Assembly (NCBI GenBank): GCA_964036155.1 | Contig: OZ038423.1 | Span: 26,427,249-26,491,248 of the forward strand | Reading direction: 5' to 3' | Source of the DNA: Diploscapter coronatus | Lineage: Eukaryota > Nematoda > Chromadorea > Rhabditida > Rhabditidae | DNA: 64,000 bases | In this document: positions 59,801 through 64,000 of the stretch, one piece after another | How positions within the stretch are numbered: position 1 is the first letter of the stretch | Layout of the letters: each line of letters opens with the position of its first letter | The notes under the pieces: model-generated | The model's input: the letters and a program-made list of their open reading frames with translations, nothing else | Database searches by the model: none | Told to the model about the DNA's origin: nothing | Program-made: the position numbers and the translations under genes

Positions 59801-62800
59801 CTTGGAACGACGCCTTTCATCATCTTATCTCAGACAGTTGCCAGAGTGTTCACGGGTTTACTGAAATTGGAGTCATTGAACATTGGTCTACCCTTTGCCA
59901 ACAGGAATCGCCAAAATCGGAATTTCATTGGATGCTTCTTGAATAATTTGATTTTACCAGTAAATATTGAGGACGACCATAGCTCAATTGGAGACAAACT
60001 GAGCGAAGTTATGCAATGGAACGTTCCTTACATGAATCTCCTGAATGAATGCAGAAGATCAGCAGGAGTCCCGGACTTGCAACTATTCGTGATCTACGTG
60101 AACTGTCGCTACGAGCTGGAAGCAGACACAGATGAATCACTAATGAATATGCTGCCTCTCAAGCATCATTTCCCAGTCGAAATCAATCTGGACAAAATCG
60201 GGAGCATCTACAGGATCTCAGGACTCTGTCAGGTTAAATTCAACGTTGGCTTCAGTGAGATACTAGAAATGGTCGCTGAAGATTTCAAGGCAAGCAGTCT
60301 TTCAAAGGGAAGGCTGGACCTGGATCTGGAGAAGATCGTCCTTGAAGAGGCATCCAAAGTCTTGAACTATAAAGTTGAAATGAAAGACAACTTCTATGCG
60401 CTAGGAGGAACGTCTCTGGAGGCCGTTGAGTTTCTCGAACTTCTTGAAGATAGACTGTCGATAGAATTAGACCTGCAAATCTTGTACAAGTCAAGGTCTT
60501 TTAGGGAGATCGTAAAGAAGTTGATCTCTTTGACTTCTTCTATCGCTACTGAGTCCAGGATTCTTATCAAAGAAGACCCTGACTGGATTTCTGGACCCGC
60601 TTGTGACACACCGGACTTTAGTCTACCTCAGGTTCTCTACCAAGTGTTCCGTCGTCATCGAGAGAATACCTTCATTCAAACTCCAAACTTCCAAGTCAAG
60701 TATGGAGATTCATTCAAGATGATCATCCTTTTCCAGGAGATAATAGAGCAGAAATGCATAGTCGACACCGGCGAAGTTATCAAAGCTGACGATATCATAG
60801 GAATTCATTGTTCTACTTCTCCAGACGCTTGGCATCTATGTCTTGCCGTCATCCTCTCAGGGTCTTCATATTGCCCTATTGACAAGGATCTCATTGCTCC
60901 AGAAAGGTTCAAGATGACCAAGGAGTACTGCAAGATTGTCGTCTCTGAGGAAGATCTGCAGAATGTCAATGGAGAAAAGGCCAAGGAAAACCAATTCTTC
61001 AATCGAGGCGTTCAAAAAGACCTTGCTTATGTGATCTTCACCTCAGGAACCACAGGAGAGTCAAAGGGAGTCTGCATCGAAGAAAAGTCGGTCATCAACA
61101 TGGCGCTCTCTGCGGCGAAGGACCTATCCATCAGGGTAAGGTGGTTCGTTTTTTTCGGAAGAAAAGCTGTCTATTTCAGGAAACCGACATGATCTATCAA
61201 TTCACCAAGTTCTGCTTCGACAACAGCGTTCTTGAAGTATTCTCAGCTCTATTTAACGGCGCTGCCATATTCATTGATCCTGAACCGTTCCGGCCGAAGA
61301 ACTTCGTCAAGACCATGAAGAAGTTCCCTATCACTCATGCCCTCTTCTTCCCTGGACTGGTCGCCATTTTCCCGGAAGAAGCCTTACAAGCCCTGTCGAA
61401 ATTGAGATATTGGATCGTTGGAGCGGAGAAGTTGTCGAAGCAGTTATTGGAACGAGCTTTGGATTCCGACATCAGCGTCATCCAAAACTATGGTCCGACG
61501 GAGACCACAGCATACTGTCTGACAAGACCGATGAAGTCCGGAAATGACCCACAAAATTTGGGACGACCGATCTGCAATACGTCTGTGCGAGTAATGAATG
61601 GAGAGCTGATCGTGAAAGGACGAGGACTGATGAGAGGGTATTTGAATTCGAGTGAATCTTTTGAAGAAGGATTCAGAACCGGAGACTTAGTGAAGCTAGA
61701 TAATGAAGGCAATGTGATATTTATCGGAAGAAACGACGCTCAAGTTAAGATCAGAGGCAACCGAGTGGATCTGAATGAAATTGAACGAGTCATTTCGAAC
61801 ATGAGGACGATCAACCAAGTCAAGATTATTTTCGAAGAAGAAAAAGGAAAGCTTTATTGTTACTTCACAGCAAATGGTAAACTTGACGCCAACGCTATCA
61901 GAATTCATTGTGATCAGAATCTTGAGTCCTACAAAATCCCGAATTTCTTTATTCAGAAGAATGAATTTGACCTGACTTCGAATAACAAGATCGACAAGTT
62001 AAAGCTGAAGAAAAGTACTGAAGTTTCGGAGAACCTGAAAAAGATCTGGCTTGACATCTTAGAGGTTGAAAATTTCAAGGAATCCGATCACTTCTTCTTG
62101 ATTGGAGGTAACTCTCTACTTCTCATGAAGCTATCCTACGAAATCGAGCAATTCTTTGGCAAGTCGTTTTCGATAAATAAGCTTCTGGAAAACCTCCAAT
62201 TCAATGAGATGGTCGAAACGATAAAGAATCAGAGCACGAAAGCAGAGAATAAGAGAATGATAGTATTCTTCCCAACACTATACGGCAAGAACATCATCTA
62301 CAATAATTTAATGAAGTTGCTCAAAGATCATGGATTCGTAGTCTTTCTGGGAACTGAGAAAGTCGACTTCAGATCTTGTAATACCATTGAACAACTCTGC
62401 CAGAAATATAAGGCTATTATCGAAGATCAAACTTTTCAGGTGAATAGTTTTAGAAGATAAAAACAAAATTATTTCCAGGAAGATCTCGTCTTTATTGGCG
62501 CTTCATGCGGAGGTACGTTGGCGCATGGAACCTCAAAATATTTTGACTCCTCAAAAGTAATTTTGATCGATAGCACCTCAGACTTTGGAAATCTACAAAA
62601 CTACAGCTTCGAACAGCACATCCAGGTCAAATTTAACCCACTATCGGGTCTTAACATAAGTCCTTACCCACTTCCAATGAAAACTTTAAGCAAACCTAAA
62701 ATAAGTAGCATGTTGACGATAATGAAGAGCGGTTATCAGTAATGTATTGGGCTGAAACCTGAACCCATTACTTCACAGAATTGCGGGAACATGGGCCTTT

Positions 62801-63557
62801 GAAATGAGAGTATTCATTTTTATGAAAAATTTTCTCAATGGCAGCTCTTTCGCGTATGTGTAGCTTTTAGAAGCTGATCAAAAGCTTATCATAATCTCGA
62901 CTTCCTCCGTAATAAGCTGGAGCACAAGAGATTTTTTCCTGGAACGTTCATCTTCCATTTTCTTTCATCACTTTTTCTCAGCTTATGTCATAGGAATATT
63001 CATTTGGCAGCTATCAGGCGATGACTCATTTTTGAAAGTTCCAGCTTTCGCGAAAAGATTGAAGCTGAAAGATTGAAACACTATACATGGTATGCTAGAG
63101 TACTACTTATAATATACCACAAATCTTTTGGTACTATTTTAAACCCATATTGGAAGAAAGATGAAAGAAAAAGTGGGCAAGAATTTGTGTTAAGACTCGA
63201 TCAAATTTTAATATTGCTTTTCAGGACACTATAAATTCTCTAAAAGCCTATTCATTGAATGACCATGAAATGAAGGAAACCTTGGACGAATCTTGGCATA
63301 TGCTTCAACTATTGAAGACTTATAGACCCCATAAAAATGGACATCATAAATCAATTAATCTATTTTCAATAAGTGGAGATGATTTGGGGTGGATCAGGTT
63401 CAGAATTTTATCTCCCGATTTTTACGGATTTTTTTCCAGATTCGCTAAGGTCGAAACTATAAAGATAGAGGGTCAACATTCCACAATGCTGAACGAAAAC
63501 TCTTCGAGACAGATGTTCGATGCTATCCTTGAAATATTGCAGGAGAAAGATCGATAA
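53878..63557 (+). CDS. nrps-1: nonribosomal peptide synthetase, NRPS-1 type (T-C-A-T-C-C-T-A-T-TE)
   Basis: Eight exons join in phase (53878-54047, 54093-57028, 57070-57306, 57347-57465, 57509-61135, 61180-62439, 62479-62625, 63225-63557) to about 2,930 residues. Carrier serines sit in SLDSLRLM (S259), GGNSLLAL (S1281), GGTSLEAV (S2123) and GGNSLLLM (S2675). The three condensation motifs are HHIAIDG (about 455), SHVLIDG (about 1433) and HHILSDA (about 1825). Adenylation domains show LAYVTCTSGSTGVPKAI and LAYVIFTSGTTGESKGV, GRKDGQLKLRGRRIELNE and NYGPTETTAY with FRTGDL. The thioesterase has Ser in FIGASCGG (about 2792), Asp in ILIDS and His in GQHSTM. Residues 60-200 are unplaced. Known nematode NRPS-1 acts with PKS-1 to make nemamides in C. 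elegans canal-associated neurons; the partner here is outside the window, so the product is inferred. A 42-nt in-phase candidate intron (GTTCAG…TTCCAG, in the last exon) could shorten the protein by 14. Confidence 0.95.
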
Positions 63558-64000
63558 CATTCTCGCATTCAGAAATTTGTTTTAGTTCAATGTGACAATG
63601 CGATCGTTGCTACTTTCTATTGAATGCATAATTTATGATCGACATAAACGCTGTACTTTCACTTTCTATTCACAGATTATTTATCATTTGGACAATGATC
63701 AATATATTTTCTCTTTATTATTTTGATTAAATTTTTGTTCAATAACCTTTTTATATTCATTCGAAATATAAATATCATCTTTCTAACGATTTCCGATTAA
63801 AAATGGTATTAAGTATTTTTCAACTCCTAAAAAGAATCAAGCAATTCAGCATTTTGGTTTTCAAAAATAAACAAATCGATTCAGTAGACGCGTAGTTCAG
63901 GATCGAAGTCAGAGTAAATGAAGAAAATGATAGGTAAGGTTTGACCCCGAGACTATTTGACTATTTGCTTAAGGAGTTTTCTTTTGATAGGGAGGCTCAA
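63558..64000. other. sequence downstream of the synthetase
   Basis: AT-rich, 443 nt, up to the end of the window. No gene start or RNA gene is supported. Confidence 0.45.

Overview
This window is nuclear DNA of a nematode. The evidence is AT-rich sequence with many small introns (commonly 40-60 nt, ending TTTCAG or TTTTAG), a cuticle collagen with the nematode N-terminal and Gly-X-Y layout, a seven-transmembrane chemoreceptor of the SRE/Sra type, saposin-like secreted proteins, a bestrophin, a patched-related (PTR) protein, an FxFA-type neuropeptide precursor and a nematode-style nonribosomal peptide synthetase. Many start codons lie a few bases after an unpaired TTTCAG-type acceptor, as expected of trans-spliced genes. 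The species cannot be named from the sequence alone. Most genes are split, so I rebuilt gene models by hand from reading frames, splice sites and family motifs; exon edges in the weaker models are approximate.

Layout. 0-5 kb: a four-TM protein (+) and a saposin-like gene (-). 5.4-7.4 kb: a large foldback transposable element with TTAA ends. 8.9-13.8 kb: two nematode genes I could not place, one multi-TM with a Pro/Ser-rich tail. 14.2-17.1 kb: bestrophin anion channel, carrying a mariner-like MITE in one intron. 17.4 kb: FxFA neuropeptide precursor. 18.0-19.6 kb (-): SRE-like chemoreceptor. 19.8-20.3 kb: a second, short TTAA element. 20.4-22.2 kb (-): cuticle collagen. 23.8-26.5 kb: mitochondrial ribosomal protein L55, then dolichol-phosphate mannosyltransferase, close together. 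27.3-28.2 kb: a second saposin-like gene. 28.7-29.5 kb: F-box-like gene. 29.9-37.7 kb (-): PTR gene with a 3 kb first intron. 38.9-40.3 kb (-): RNase H1. 40.8-43.3 kb: ADP/ATP carrier. 44.1-48.4 kb: EDEM-like ER mannosidase. 50.5-53.1 kb: mitochondrial calcium uniporter. 53.9-63.6 kb: a nonribosomal peptide synthetase of about 2,930 residues.

The synthetase is the outstanding gene. Its domains read T-C-A-T-C-C-T-A-T-TE after an N-terminal region of unknown nature. It most resembles the nematode NRPS-1 type, which in Caenorhabditis elegans makes nemamides together with the hybrid enzyme PKS-1. The tandem C domains, the carrier without its own A domain and the second A domain without an adjacent C domain imply loading or transfer in trans.

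Genome-scale oddities include three GC-AG introns, several introns of only 26-29 nt, and three kinds of inverted-repeat element (TTAA-flanked foldback, TA-flanked mariner-like MITE, and an unclassified one) sitting in introns or gene flanks. No tRNA, rRNA or CRISPR was seen.
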